In this document: in pieces, positions 54,188 to 63,039 of the stretch
Numbering within the stretch: position 1 is the first letter of the stretch
How the letters are laid out: every line of letters starts with the position of its first letter
Assembly: GCA_017303335.1 (NCBI GenBank)
Contig: JAFLBK010000004.1
Span: 1-64,000 of the forward strand
Reading direction: 5' to 3'
Source of the DNA: Chitinophagales bacterium
Lineage (GTDB): Bacteria > Bacteroidota > Bacteroidia > Chitinophagales > Chitinophagaceae
Length of the DNA: 64,000 nt
Made by a program: the position numbers and the translations under genes
The notes under the pieces: model-generated
What the model was told of the DNA's origin: nothing
The model's database searches: none
Seen by the model: only the letters and a program-made list of their open reading frames with translations

Positions 54188-55273
54188 TTATTTAACGCTG
54201 ACGGCTTCTTTCTCAAACGGGCCTTTGAAAGATGAAGGGTCAACAGGGAAGTGGCGGGTATAGATATTATTGGTTTCAAACAGGTTCTTCAGCCAGATGG
54301 CCGTGCGCTCAAACGCTTTTCCATCGCTGACATCATAGTCGTTCAGGATAAGTCCCTGGGCTTCTTTCATCATGTTTTGCGGATCATCGAGGTAATAATA
54401 CAAAACGGCGAGGTTGTAATAACTGGCGTAGCGCATTTTGCGGTCGTGTTTACTGCTGCTGCTGTACTCTTCTTTCAGTTTTTCGAAATAGGCTATGACC
54501 GGTTTCAGTCTTTCCCTTGCTTTATCAATGGAACTATCGGCGTTCATGCTGAACAGTACATCGGTAATGGTACGGAACGCTTCGCGGTGGGCATCGTATT
54601 CGGGATGCTTGCGGCTGTCCACGATCCACATCTGGTCGCGGGAACTCACTTTACTGAAACCAAAATCTTCGGTGATGGTTTCGCTGAGGCGGTGCATGGC
54701 TTTGTTCACGCAGGAACGGAACAATTCGCCGGTGATGCGTGCCGAATTCAGCATGAAATAACCTTGTGCCAACGGCTTAAGGGCGAATTCGGGGCTGTTA
54801 TAGGTGTATTTATCACCCCGGCTGGCGAGGTTCAGGTCGAGGATATGAGCGCCCCGGTAATCGGTGATCACGGCACGGGCTGAAAAACTATAACGAACTT
54901 CTTCGCGGTAAAAGGTTCGGGTACCGGTTACCTGGCCGGCCCTGTCCTTAACGGCTTCGCTGCGCTCCCGAACCGAAACGGCTTCGGGCAGCAGGTCTTC
55001 CAGGTTTACCTTGATGCTGATATGTCCGCCGGCAGGTAATTTTTTCCATCCCTCCAGCAATACGGTCTCTTCCGGTGTCAGTTCACTCAGGAAGTTTTGC
55101 ATCAGCCTGCTCGTTTCCACCTCTACATTATAGGTGCGATAGGTGCTGTCGATCTTCCTGGTCGGCAGCGAACGCCATTGCACGGTGAAACTATAGGGAT
55201 CGAGGTCTACTTTTTTCTGGGCAGCGAGTGGCAGGGAGTAAAGGCATACCAACACAATGAACAGGCTTTTCAC
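54188..55273 (-). CDS. Exported hypothetical protein
   Basis: This protein of about 361 residues begins at a GTG at 55273 with a signal peptide (VKSLFIVLVCLYSLPLAAQ). The frame continues upstream but loses the signal. The middle is mixed, with a basic region RERSEAVKDRAGQVTGTRTF. The C-terminal 100 residues are helical with a TPR-like stretch (ASYYNLAVLYYYLDDPQNMMKEA). Convergent with the S74 gene, six bases apart. No family recognised. Confidence 0.75.
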   Translation of the reverse strand: MKSLFIVLVCLYSLPLAAQKKVDLDPYSFTVQWRSLPTRKIDSTYRTYNVEVETSRLMQNFLSELTPEETVLLEGWKKLPAGGHISIKVNLEDLLPEAVSVRERSEAVKDRAGQVTGTRTFYREEVRYSFSARAVITDYRGAHILDLNLASRGDKYTYNSPEFALKPLAQGYFMLNSARITGELFRSCVNKAMHRLSETITEDFGFSKVSSRDQMWIVDSRKHPEYDAHREAFRTITDVLFSMNADSSIDKARERLKPVIAYFEKLKEEYSSSSKHDRKMRYASYYNLAVLYYYLDDPQNMMKEAQGLILNDYDVSDGKAFERTAIWLKNLFETNNIYTRHFPVDPSSFKGPFEKEAVSVK

Positions 55274-55405
55274 AGGCGAAATGGTTTGTCTTACATAACG
55301 CAAGAAAGACGAAAATATTACCCGGTTCAGGCCACCAAAAGGGGGAGCGGGTAAAACTGACCCCAAACATATACAAGGCTGATTCTCATCAGTTTTACCT
55401 CCTCG

Positions 55406-55421
55406 TGTAACAATTGTTACA
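55406..55421. promoter_or_regulatory. 16-bp palindrome upstream of the SQR-like gene
   Basis: TGTAACAATTGTTACA is a perfect palindrome in the divergent region between 54188 and 55491. Its TGTAA-N6-TTACA layout resembles Crp-type binding sites. No T-run follows, so it is an operator candidate. Confidence 0.5.
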
Positions 55422-55490
55422 AGACCTTCCCGCATACCAAAAGACCTTTACATCAGCAATCAAACAACACCAACTTCAAAAATAATTGTT

Positions 55491-56693
55491 ATGAAAAAGA
55501 TAGTCGTAGTCGGAGGTAATTTCGCAGGTTCTACCGCGGCCCTCGAACTCAAACGCAAAATGAAAGACAAGGTACAGGTTACCGTGATCGACCGCAATGA
55601 AGACTTTCTCTATATACCTTCCCTGATCTGGGTTCCCACCCATCGCCGGGAGTTGAGCGATATCTCCACACCCCGCCGCCAGGTTTTCGAACGCAAGGGG
55701 GTCGATTTCGTTTGCACCACCGCCCTCCGGGTGGATCCGGATGAACAACTGGTGTATACCGAAAAAGGCAATTATCCCTATGATGAGCTGATCATCGCCA
55801 CCGGCCCCAAAGTGAATTTCGACATTGCGCCGGGCATACGGGAACATGCCATGTACATCGGTACACCAACCGGCGCCATGAAGACAAGGGAGAAGATGGA
55901 CGAGTTCATCAAAAACCCCGGCCCGATCGTGATCGGCGCCACCCAGAATGCCGGCTGCATGGGAGCTGCGTATGAATTTCTCTTCAACGTGGAAAAATGG
56001 CTGCGTGACCAGCATATCCGTAAGAAAGTGGATCTCTACTGGATCACTCCCGAAGATTACCTCGGCCATTTCGGTATCGATGGAATGCCCGGTGGTGAAA
56101 AAATGCTGCGCCTGTTCATGAAGATGTTCAACATTCATTTCAAAACCCAGGCTGCGGTGAAAGAAGTGACCGCCGAGGGTATCCTGCTCAGCACCGGCGA
56201 ATTCATCGCCAGTAAGTTCATCATGCTGATGCCGCCCTTCACCGGTGTGGATTTCATCCGCAATTCTCCCAAACTCAACCCGCAGGCGAATGGATTCCTG
56301 GATGTACAGGGAACCTACCAGCACCATGAATATAAAAATGTATGGGGCGCCGGGTTAACCGTGGATGTGCCTGCTCCGTTCAGCTGCCGCAAAGTGCCTT
56401 ATGCCGTTCCGAAAACAGGTTACCCGAGCGACGAAACCGGTAAGATCGTGGCAGAAAATATCATACGCCTGATGGAAGGAAAAACAAAACTGAAGTCTAA
56501 GAAATGGGGACAGATAGCCGGGCTCTGCGTGATGGATGCCGGTAAGAAAGAAGTGCTGATCGTGAGCAATCACCTGTTCAAACCCCGGTCTTTCGCCATC
56601 ATGCTGCCGAATGTGTTCTATGATTTCAACAAAGTGCTGCTCGAAAAATACTTCATGTGGAAACTACGCCACGGGTATTCTTTCCTGCCATGA
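55491..56693 (+). CDS. Sulfide:quinone oxidoreductase-like flavoprotein
   Basis: This 400-residue membrane-associated FAD enzyme has the FAD-binding start VVVGGNFAGSTAALEL and the second Rossmann motif region at about 146. Redox cysteines are Cys75, Cys156 in ATQNAGCMGAAYEF and Cys299 in SCRKVPY. The GAGLTVDVPAPF segment and a hydrophobic C-terminus fit sulfide:quinone oxidoreductases, which pass electrons from sulfide to quinone and deposit polysulfide. The third cysteine and the C-terminal layout make SQR more likely than a type II NADH dehydrogenase. A 16-bp palindrome lies upstream. Confidence 0.82.
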   Translation: MKKIVVVGGNFAGSTAALELKRKMKDKVQVTVIDRNEDFLYIPSLIWVPTHRRELSDISTPRRQVFERKGVDFVCTTALRVDPDEQLVYTEKGNYPYDELIIATGPKVNFDIAPGIREHAMYIGTPTGAMKTREKMDEFIKNPGPIVIGATQNAGCMGAAYEFLFNVEKWLRDQHIRKKVDLYWITPEDYLGHFGIDGMPGGEKMLRLFMKMFNIHFKTQAAVKEVTAEGILLSTGEFIASKFIMLMPPFTGVDFIRNSPKLNPQANGFLDVQGTYQHHEYKNVWGAGLTVDVPAPFSCRKVPYAVPKTGYPSDETGKIVAENIIRLMEGKTKLKSKKWGQIAGLCVMDAGKKEVLIVSNHLFKPRSFAIMLPNVFYDFNKVLLEKYFMWKLRHGYSFLP

Positions 56694-56698
56694 CCCTG

Positions 56699-57391
56699 TC
56701 ACTTATCGGGCGTGATGTTGATCTTTTGTAAGAAAACTGTTTTGTAGGTTTCGCCAACGGGAAGGTCTTTCCCGGCGATGACCACCCGGTTCTTTTCAAT
56801 AAAACGGATCTTGCTGAGTGCAACCAGGTAAGATTTATGGATACGGGTAAACAGTTGAGCGGGCAATTCCTTTTCGAAGGATGACAGGCTTTGCAGGGTA
56901 AGTATCTTATTACCATCAGCCGTATGGATCGCCACATAGTCACGCAAGGCTTCCAGGTACAGCACCTGGCTGTAGTCGATACGCAACAGTTTGTATTCGC
57001 TTTTTACAAAGAAATAATCCGTTTGTTTGTGAACCGGCTCCTGCCGGGAGGGCAGTTTCTGTACGGCTTTGCTGAAGCGTTCAAAGGAGATCGGTTTCAG
57101 CAGGTAATCTGTTACGTTGTATTCATATCCTTCGAGGGCGAATTCCGGGTAGGCCGTTGTTACGATCACCTTGCATTGCTGGTCGATGATCTTCATCACC
57201 TGTATGCCCGTGAGTTCCGGCATCTGGATGTCGAGAAATACGAGGTCAACCTCCCGGTTCTGAATACGCTGCAGGCCTTTGATCGGGCTGGTGGTAATGT
57301 CTACCAGTTGCAATCCTTCCGTCTTGCGTACATAATCTGCCAGCACATTCAGCGCCAGCGGCTCATCGTCTATGACCATACAACGATACAT
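56699..57391 (-). CDS. LytTR-family response regulator
   Basis: This 230-residue regulator has a receiver domain (Asp54 in LVFLDIQMPELTG) and a C-terminal LytTR domain (LFTRIHKSYLVALSKIRFIEKNR). Its start overlaps the kinase stop by one base (TGATG), so the pair is translationally coupled. Targets unknown; the nearest gene beyond it is the SQR-like gene, on the other strand. Confidence 0.94.
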   Translation of the reverse strand: MYRCMVIDDEPLALNVLADYVRKTEGLQLVDITTSPIKGLQRIQNREVDLVFLDIQMPELTGIQVMKIIDQQCKVIVTTAYPEFALEGYEYNVTDYLLKPISFERFSKAVQKLPSRQEPVHKQTDYFFVKSEYKLLRIDYSQVLYLEALRDYVAIHTADGNKILTLQSLSSFEKELPAQLFTRIHKSYLVALSKIRFIEKNRVVIAGKDLPVGETYKTVFLQKINITPDK

Positions 57392-58416
57392 CAGGCAGGT
57401 ATACTAAGATAGGTTGTATAATGCTGTTCTTCCTTCTCCACACGATATTGCCAGCTGCCGGGTGTATAGGAAAGTTCCAGGCGGCGTTGCAGGTTTTGCA
57501 GTCCCACACCCCCGGGCGAACTTGTTCTGACAGCGCTTACCCGGTTACGCACCATCACGTGTAATTTTTTATCCTTCCGGGGAACCTGCAGGGTGCAGGG
57601 ATCGGCGGGATCCGACAGGTCGCCGTATTTCAACGCGTTTTCCACCAGCGGAATGAGCAATAAGGGAATGATCGGTGCCTGGGCTGCTTCCGGAGCGATA
57701 TCGATACGGATCTGCAGTTTGTGGTCGTGGCGTAGCTGTTCGATATCGATCAGGCTGTGCACATATTCCATTTCATTCGCCAGCGTAACAACAGCGCTGC
57801 GCTGGTAGGTAACATAGCGCATCATATCGCTTAGTTTAAGCACCGCCTGTGCGGTATGCGGGTTCTGTTCGTAGGCGAGGGAGTAGATATTATTGAGCGA
57901 GTTGAAAAGAAAATGCGGGTTCATCTGCGCCTGCAGGAAATTCAGTTCCGCCTGTTTGTTCTGCTCGATCAGTTCGGATTGGCGCTTCTGGTTGCGGAAC
58001 ATTTCATCAAGCAGGAAAAAAACAAAGCCGATCAGGATGGCAATGGAACCAAAATAAATATTATCCACCACATAATACCGAAACGTGGTTTTGGGATTGT
58101 AATTCCCGTAGCCGAGCGTTGCAGGGAAAATGACCTCTTCGAGCAGGTAGCGGAACAGGATGAACCAGGTGAGCAATAATGCCAGGGCGAGCACGAGTTT
58201 CCAGATGGGCCGCTGCTGGTAAAAGCGGCGGAAAACAATAAAATGCGCTGCCAGGACCGTGGTTACGGTATACACCATATGTGATAAACTGAACGGGCCT
58301 ATTAGCTCTTTCCAGGGAAAGGGAATGCCTACATTCAGGTTTCCCATCAGGCCAAACCCGATGAAGTACATGAAAAAGAAAAAGCCGTACGCAATGAATA
58401 ATCCTTTCCTGCTCAT
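57391..58416 (-). CDS. LytS-type sensor histidine kinase
   Basis: This 341-residue integral membrane kinase has four or more membrane helices in residues 1-145. A His_kinase domain follows with the phospho-acceptor in QAQMNPHFLFNSLNNIYSL, then an ATPase (IPLVENALKYGDL, GGVGLQNLQRRLEL). It has no large extracellular sensor, so it probably senses a signal within the membrane. Cognate partner of the LytTR regulator it overlaps. Confidence 0.93.
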   Translation of the reverse strand: MSRKGLFIAYGFFFFMYFIGFGLMGNLNVGIPFPWKELIGPFSLSHMVYTVTTVLAAHFIVFRRFYQQRPIWKLVLALALLLTWFILFRYLLEEVIFPATLGYGNYNPKTTFRYYVVDNIYFGSIAILIGFVFFLLDEMFRNQKRQSELIEQNKQAELNFLQAQMNPHFLFNSLNNIYSLAYEQNPHTAQAVLKLSDMMRYVTYQRSAVVTLANEMEYVHSLIDIEQLRHDHKLQIRIDIAPEAAQAPIIPLLLIPLVENALKYGDLSDPADPCTLQVPRKDKKLHVMVRNRVSAVRTSSPGGVGLQNLQRRLELSYTPGSWQYRVEKEEQHYTTYLSIPA

Positions 58417-58594
58417 GCAGCGAATCTACAACAATCGCCGGGTACCACCGGGCGGTCGTCTGCAAAGTGGCAGAATGTATCTGCAAACAGCTGGCTTGGG
58501 GAGAAACCGGTCTTTGCAGATAAAAAGCGCCCCTTGGCAGATCGCTTTTTTTATTGCGGCTGCCGCGGAGAAATTTTACAGCAAATAATTTTTT

Positions 58595-59473
58595 ATGAAA
58601 GCGAACGGATTACTCATAACAGCCTTGTTCTTTTCTTGCCTGGCATCGGCGCAAAAGGTAGACTGGAACAAACTCAACCAGCTTACGCCCGACGGGATAT
58701 TGCTCAGCGGAGAGCGTAAGCCCACAAAAGTATTGCTGCTCGGCACTTTTCATTTCGGTTATCCCAACCTCGACGGGCATAAGACGGATTCGTCTAAATT
58801 CATCGATGTGAAATCGCCCGTCCGGCAAAAGGAGTTGCAGGAACTGGCCGATGTGATCGAGCGGTTTAAACCAACCCGCATTTATATCGAATGGAACGAC
58901 CAGGGATGGGTAGATTCCTTATACGGGGAGTACGTGAAAGGTAAATACAAGCTTGGCAGGAATGAGATCTACCAGGTAGGTTTCCGTATCGCCGGGCAGA
59001 TGAAACTCCCTAAATTATATGCCGTGGATAGCTGGCCATTCTCCGCGGAGTTCGAGAAGCAATATCCCTGGATCGATAAACTTTGGGAAGAGGGGAAGCC
59101 GGTCGACAGCCTGCGGGATAAATACTGGGACAAAAAATACAGCCAGATGTACAGCGCCGGCGATTCTATTGAAACCACGCTTACCATGCTGGAGAATTTC
59201 ATCTGGATGGCGGAGCCCAAAACGCAACAACGGATGCACGGCCATTATCTCTGCGGCGGTTTCAATACGCAGGGCAATGAAGGCCCCGACGCCATGTCGA
59301 TCTGGTGGTACAACCGCAACCTGCGCATCTTCAATAAAATTCTTCAGACAAAACCCAGCCAGGACGACCGCATCGTGGTGCTGTTCGGCAACGGGCACAT
59401 GCCCCTGCTGCGGCATTGCTTTTACTCGTCGCCCGAATTCGAGATCGTGGAGTTAAAGCAATTATTAAAATAA
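58595..59473 (+). CDS. DUF5694 exported protein
   Basis: This 292-residue protein has a signal peptide (LLITALFFSCLASAQ). It carries the DUF5694 hallmarks: LLLGTFHFGYPNLD near the start and VLFGNGHMPLLRHC near the end. His-containing motifs at both ends resemble the TraB/TIKI metalloprotease-like fold. Activity is not established. It is divergent from the LytS kinase and convergent with the M1 peptidase. Confidence 0.85.
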   Translation: MKANGLLITALFFSCLASAQKVDWNKLNQLTPDGILLSGERKPTKVLLLGTFHFGYPNLDGHKTDSSKFIDVKSPVRQKELQELADVIERFKPTRIYIEWNDQGWVDSLYGEYVKGKYKLGRNEIYQVGFRIAGQMKLPKLYAVDSWPFSAEFEKQYPWIDKLWEEGKPVDSLRDKYWDKKYSQMYSAGDSIETTLTMLENFIWMAEPKTQQRMHGHYLCGGFNTQGNEGPDAMSIWWYNRNLRIFNKILQTKPSQDDRIVVLFGNGHMPLLRHCFYSSPEFEIVELKQLLK

Positions 59474-59491
59474 GAACGGACTTAGGTATAG

Positions 59492-61084
59492 CTATTCCAG
59501 TATCACCTTCTTCAGGTAAAATCCCTTCGGATCCACCTGGATGAAGGTTTTGCTGGTTACCGTGATTCCTTTTTTGTCAAGCACCAGTTTCTGTATGCCG
59601 GAATCGGTTGCGATCTCTATGGGTAAGGGCATATCGATGTTCAGGAGTTTGACGCTGTATTTTTCGTCGTTGGTCTGCTTTACAACAACCTCCAGTTTAT
59701 CCGTTGTATAAAGGAAGAGGTTGAACAGGGGCTTCAGGCTTTTTCCATAAGCGCCGCTGAAAAGTTCTTCCACATCGGCGGTTATCACGGTATTGTCGTA
59801 CGTATATTTCGGGTCGGTGGCCAGTTTTTTCAGGGTGGGGAAGAAGATCGCATCACCCATCACATACCGGAGTGTGTGCATGAAAAAAGCTCCTTTGCCG
59901 TAGATATCGGGCTTGTACGCACTGTCCGAATCCACTTCATCGCCCCGAACGATCGGGTATTTATTCTGTGTGTTGCGGGCAGTCTGGCGCATGCGTGCCT
60001 GGTAGGCTTCCTCGCCGGCCAATTCCCGGGTTGCCAGGGCATCGCCGTAACTGCAGATGCCTTCCTGGATCCACATGTGCGCCCAGTCGCGGTTGGTAAC
60101 TTTGTTAGCCCACCATTCGTGCCCGAACTCATGGTGCAGGAGCCAGTCGAAGTCTTTGCCTCCTTCTTTTTGGTACCGGTATTTGTTGCCGTAGGCGATA
60201 TTGGTCTGGTGTTCCATACCCAGGTGCGGGGTTTCGGATGCGGCGATGCGTTCTTTGACCCAGGGATATTCACCAAAATACTTTTCATGGATGCGGCAGG
60301 ATTGTACAAAGAGGTCGAGCAGTTTTTCCGCCTTGTCGAAATTCTCTTCCAGTACATAATATTCCATTGGTACAGTATGCCCGTCGCAGGTGGTGTAGGT
60401 TCGTTTGGCTACTTTGTATTTCCCCACGTTGAATACCAGGCAATAATTGCTGATGGTATAATTGGTTTTATAGTGATAGGTTGATCGGTCTTTTTTATCC
60501 GTAACCTTCTGCAACATACCCGGCGCAGCCACAACCAGCCCTTTGGGAACGGTGATGATCATATCGGCTCCTTCGTTGGGTTCGTCGCTGGGATGGTCTT
60601 TACAGGGAAAATAGATCTTGCCGCCTTCGCCCTGGCAGGTAATGGCGATCCAGGGATTTCCCTTGCTGTCTTTATCCCACTGAAAACCGCCCACCCAGGG
60701 CGGCCGGCTGGAAATCGCAGGCTTTCCGCCGTAAGCGATCTTCACCAATACTTTTCCCGCGGGTAATTCCTGGGCCGGAGCGATTCGTACCAGGTCATCG
60801 TCGGTATGTGTATAAGAGGCGGCTTTGTTGTTTACGGTTACCCCCTGGATCTTCAGTCCATGCCAGAAATCGAACAGTAATGTGCCGGCAGGTTTTGAAA
60901 GATTAAGACTGATCTCGGTATAGCCGTCGATCGATTGCTGAACGGGGTCTACATTCAACGCAATGGTATAATGCCGGATGTCCATGATGGCCTGCTCCGG
61001 CTTCAGGGGTCCGCCGGATTTAAGGTCTTGTGCCGGAGCATTCAATACAAGTGTCGAAACGAAGAGGAAAATAATCGTGCGCAT
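59492..61084 (-). CDS. M1 family zinc metallopeptidase
   Basis: This 530-residue exported aminopeptidase-like enzyme has a signal peptide (RTIIFLFVSTLVLNAPAQ; start ATG at 61084, an upstream ATG adds 14 residues). It has the HEFGHEWW zinc motif near residue 320 with the third ligand Glu 18 residues later (MWIQEG), and a substrate-recognition stretch HLGMEHQTNIAYG in place of the classical GAMEN motif. It should trim N-terminal residues from peptides in the periplasm. Shorter than the usual M1 length, so the C-terminal helical domain is probably reduced. Confidence 0.9.
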   Translation of the reverse strand: MRTIIFLFVSTLVLNAPAQDLKSGGPLKPEQAIMDIRHYTIALNVDPVQQSIDGYTEISLNLSKPAGTLLFDFWHGLKIQGVTVNNKAASYTHTDDDLVRIAPAQELPAGKVLVKIAYGGKPAISSRPPWVGGFQWDKDSKGNPWIAITCQGEGGKIYFPCKDHPSDEPNEGADMIITVPKGLVVAAPGMLQKVTDKKDRSTYHYKTNYTISNYCLVFNVGKYKVAKRTYTTCDGHTVPMEYYVLEENFDKAEKLLDLFVQSCRIHEKYFGEYPWVKERIAASETPHLGMEHQTNIAYGNKYRYQKEGGKDFDWLLHHEFGHEWWANKVTNRDWAHMWIQEGICSYGDALATRELAGEEAYQARMRQTARNTQNKYPIVRGDEVDSDSAYKPDIYGKGAFFMHTLRYVMGDAIFFPTLKKLATDPKYTYDNTVITADVEELFSGAYGKSLKPLFNLFLYTTDKLEVVVKQTNDEKYSVKLLNIDMPLPIEIATDSGIQKLVLDKKGITVTSKTFIQVDPKGFYLKKVILE

Positions 61085-61201
61085 GGGGATTGTTTTGGTA
61101 TCGGTAAGATAAAGTTTATTAGGCAATCGCCGAACGGCTATTTACACGAGTGGGGGCCGGCGGGTATGCTGAATGCCTATCTTTCACCAAAAATCAGCGC
61201 C

Positions 61202-61639
61202 ATGAAAAAAACGATATTGACCTTGCTGGTATGCCTGTTTCTTCAACCTGCAGGTGCGCAGGACGACCGGGGAAAGATAGAGCGGGCCTGCCTCGACTAC
61301 CTCGAAGGATTCTATGAGGGCGACAGCAGCAAGCTGATCCGGAGCATCAGTCCCCGGTTGTATAAGTACGGTTACTGGAAGAATAAGAATACCGGGAAGT
61401 ACGAATCAGACGGGCAGATGACCTACCAACAGGCCATTGATTATGCCAGGCGGGTGCTTGCACGGAAGAATTTTGCGAAGGCCGATGCGCCAAAGAAAGT
61501 TGAGTTGCTCGATGTGATGCATTCGATCGCGGCAGCTAAAGTAACGGCCTGGTGGGGGGTGGATTATATCCTGCTGGCGAAACAGGGCGATACCTGGACG
61601 ATTGAGCAGGTGCTTTGGGAAGGTCCGCTTGAAAAGTAA
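61202..61639 (+). CDS. NTF2-like (lumazine-binding 2) exported protein
   Basis: This 145-residue protein has a signal peptide (TILTLLVCLFLQPAGAQ). Its NTF2-like fold is typical of putative lumazine-binding exported proteins (LDYLEGFYEGDSSKLIRSIS, AAAKVTAWWGVDYILLAKQG). The ligand is unknown. The Crp-type regulator gene begins 24 bases later in the same direction. Confidence 0.82.
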   Translation: MKKTILTLLVCLFLQPAGAQDDRGKIERACLDYLEGFYEGDSSKLIRSISPRLYKYGYWKNKNTGKYESDGQMTYQQAIDYARRVLARKNFAKADAPKKVELLDVMHSIAAAKVTAWWGVDYILLAKQGDTWTIEQVLWEGPLEK

Positions 61640-61663
61640 TTGTATCTTCCAGCCGTATTGTTC

Positions 61664-62227
61664 ATGCAGCAACTATTCGAACAGATCGGCAACTACCACC
61701 GGTTAAGCCCGGAAGCAGCGGAAGCGGTTTCTTTAGGCTTTGAACGCATAACACTTCCCAAAAACGAATGCCTCGTCACCGAAGGAAAAGTTTGCCGTCA
61801 TCTTTATTTCCTGGAAAAAGGCGCTCTTCGGGGTTATTACCAGGAAGATGGAAAGGAGATCACGCATTGGTTCGGTTTCGAAAATGATTTTGTAACCTCT
61901 TTTCACAGTTTCATCACCGGGCAACCCTCGGTGGAGAATATCCAATTACTCGAGGGCAGTATATTATGGGGCATCGCCAAAGAACGGCTGAATGAACTGC
62001 TGAACCAATACCACGAAATCGAAAGACTGGTCCGGATCGCGTATGAAAAATATTATATCCGCCTCGAGGAACGTTTCGTGAATGCCCATTTCAAAACAGC
62101 TACCGACCGCTATGAAGACCTCCTCGAACACGCCCCGCATATTGTAGAGCGGGTACCCCTGGGTTATATCGCCTCGTACCTGGGCATCAGCCCGGAAACC
62201 CTCAGCCGGGTACGCGGCAGGCTTTAA
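61664..62227 (+). CDS. Crp/Fnr-family transcriptional regulator
   Basis: This 187-residue regulator has a cyclic-nucleotide-binding-like sensor (residues 1-115) and a C-terminal winged helix (about 150-187) that ends right after the recognition helix (SPETLSRVR). The E-xx-SR pattern in that helix is the one FNR uses to read TTGA half-sites. There is no four-cysteine cluster, so oxygen sensing by an iron-sulfur cluster as in E. coli FNR is unlikely. The downstream palindrome TTGAC-N4-GTCAA fits it. The start at 61664 gives the usual N-terminus. Confidence 0.9.
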   Translation: MQQLFEQIGNYHRLSPEAAEAVSLGFERITLPKNECLVTEGKVCRHLYFLEKGALRGYYQEDGKEITHWFGFENDFVTSFHSFITGQPSVENIQLLEGSILWGIAKERLNELLNQYHEIERLVRIAYEKYYIRLEERFVNAHFKTATDRYEDLLEHAPHIVERVPLGYIASYLGISPETLSRVRGRL

Positions 62228-62245
62228 CATTTACAAGCCGCTTTT

Positions 62246-62259
62246 TTGACAAATGTCAA
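62246..62259. promoter_or_regulatory. FNR-like operator
   Basis: TTGAC-AAAT-GTCAA is a perfect 5+4+5 palindrome with the half-site spacing of FNR boxes (TTGAT-N4-ATCAA). Its centre is about 41-42 bases upstream of the start of transcription predicted from the promoter at 62282. That is the classical position for activation. Confidence 0.6.
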
Positions 62260-62281
62260 GTGTGCCCGAAAGCGGGGCGGA

Positions 62282-62289
62282 TAGTTTTG
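62282..62289 (+). promoter_or_regulatory. Promoter -7 element of the YiaA-like gene
   Basis: TAGTTTTG matches TAnnTTTG. A GTG stands at the -33 position instead of TTG, in keeping with activator dependence. Confidence 0.55.
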
Positions 62290-62307
62290 ATGCATAAAAT
62301 AAAACCT

Positions 62308-62754
62308 ATGCAACAAAAACAAATTCAACAGCCATCTGCCGCCTTCATTGCCGCTTCCTGGTTCGCCTTTCTTGCAGGAACCGTCGCTTTCATCATCGGC
62401 CTCTGGAATGCCGAAATGGAACTCAATGAAAAGGGTTATTATTTCACCGTACTGATGTTCGGGCTTTTCTCGGCGGTTTCGGTACAGAAAGCGGTGCGGG
62501 ACCAGCTCGAGGGGATACCGGTAACGAACCTGTATTATGGTATCGCCTGGTTCACCACCCTGTTGTCGATCGTATTGCTGACGGTTGGTTTATGGAATGC
62601 CGGTATCGCACGAAGCGAAAAAGGCTTTTACGCGATGGCCTTTCTGTTAAGCATGTTCGCGGCCATCGCGGTACAGAAAAATACAAGGGATATTAAATCG
62701 GCACAGGAGCCGGAGGAACAATTGAAAATACAGGAACCGCCAAACAGGAATTAG
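62308..62754 (+). CDS. YiaA/YiaB-like membrane protein
   Basis: This 148-residue protein is made of two similar halves of two membrane helices each (AASWFAFLAGTVAFIIGLWN / AWFTTLLSIVLLTVGLWN, each followed by EKGYYF/EKGFYA and a VQK step). This is the YiaA/B domain. Its function is unknown. The ATG at 62308 follows the promoter; an upstream ATG at 62290 would add six residues. The preceding operator points to control by the Crp-type regulator. Confidence 0.86.
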   Translation: MQQKQIQQPSAAFIAASWFAFLAGTVAFIIGLWNAEMELNEKGYYFTVLMFGLFSAVSVQKAVRDQLEGIPVTNLYYGIAWFTTLLSIVLLTVGLWNAGIARSEKGFYAMAFLLSMFAAIAVQKNTRDIKSAQEPEEQLKIQEPPNRN

Positions 62755-62766
62755 CGAACAACAAAA

Positions 62767-62789
62767 AACCCCGGCCGGAAGCCGGGGTT
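62767..62789. terminator. Bidirectional terminator after the YiaA-like gene
   Basis: The stem AACCCCGGC / GCCGGGGTT with loop CGGAA has an A-run before it. On the minus strand it gives a T-run and ends the Cys-rich transcript. Confidence 0.8.
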
Positions 62790-62810
62790 CTTCATTATGG
62801 CAAGGCCTGG

Positions 62811-62990
62811 TTACGCTTTAGCGCATCCGGGCATCGGGCAGCAATTGCTGGGTTGGCAATTGGCCGGCTTGCAGTTTGGCTGTTGCGAACATTGTTGCTT
62901 ATTCTTTTTAAGCTTTTTGGGCTTATTCGTATTCGCGAAGGCGCCGGTTGCCAGTGTGCATACCATTGCCAGTAACATGATTTTTTTCAT
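62811..62990 (-). CDS. Small Cys-rich exported protein
   Basis: This 59-residue protein has a signal peptide (MLLAMVCTLATGAFA). A short tail follows with six cysteines in a repeating QC-NC-NC-NCC-GC pattern separated by Gln/Pro/Lys. A metal-binding or disulfide-linked peptide is likely. The start at 62990 is used because it gives a complete signal peptide. It is 49 bases from the next Cys-rich gene on the same strand, and the two probably form an operon. Confidence 0.72.
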   Translation of the reverse strand: MKKIMLLAMVCTLATGAFANTNKPKKLKKNKQQCSQQPNCKPANCQPSNCCPMPGCAKA

Positions 62991-63039
62991 ATTGATGTTT
63001 GATGAAATGAATGAATAAAATGTCTGGAATTGTACGAAC

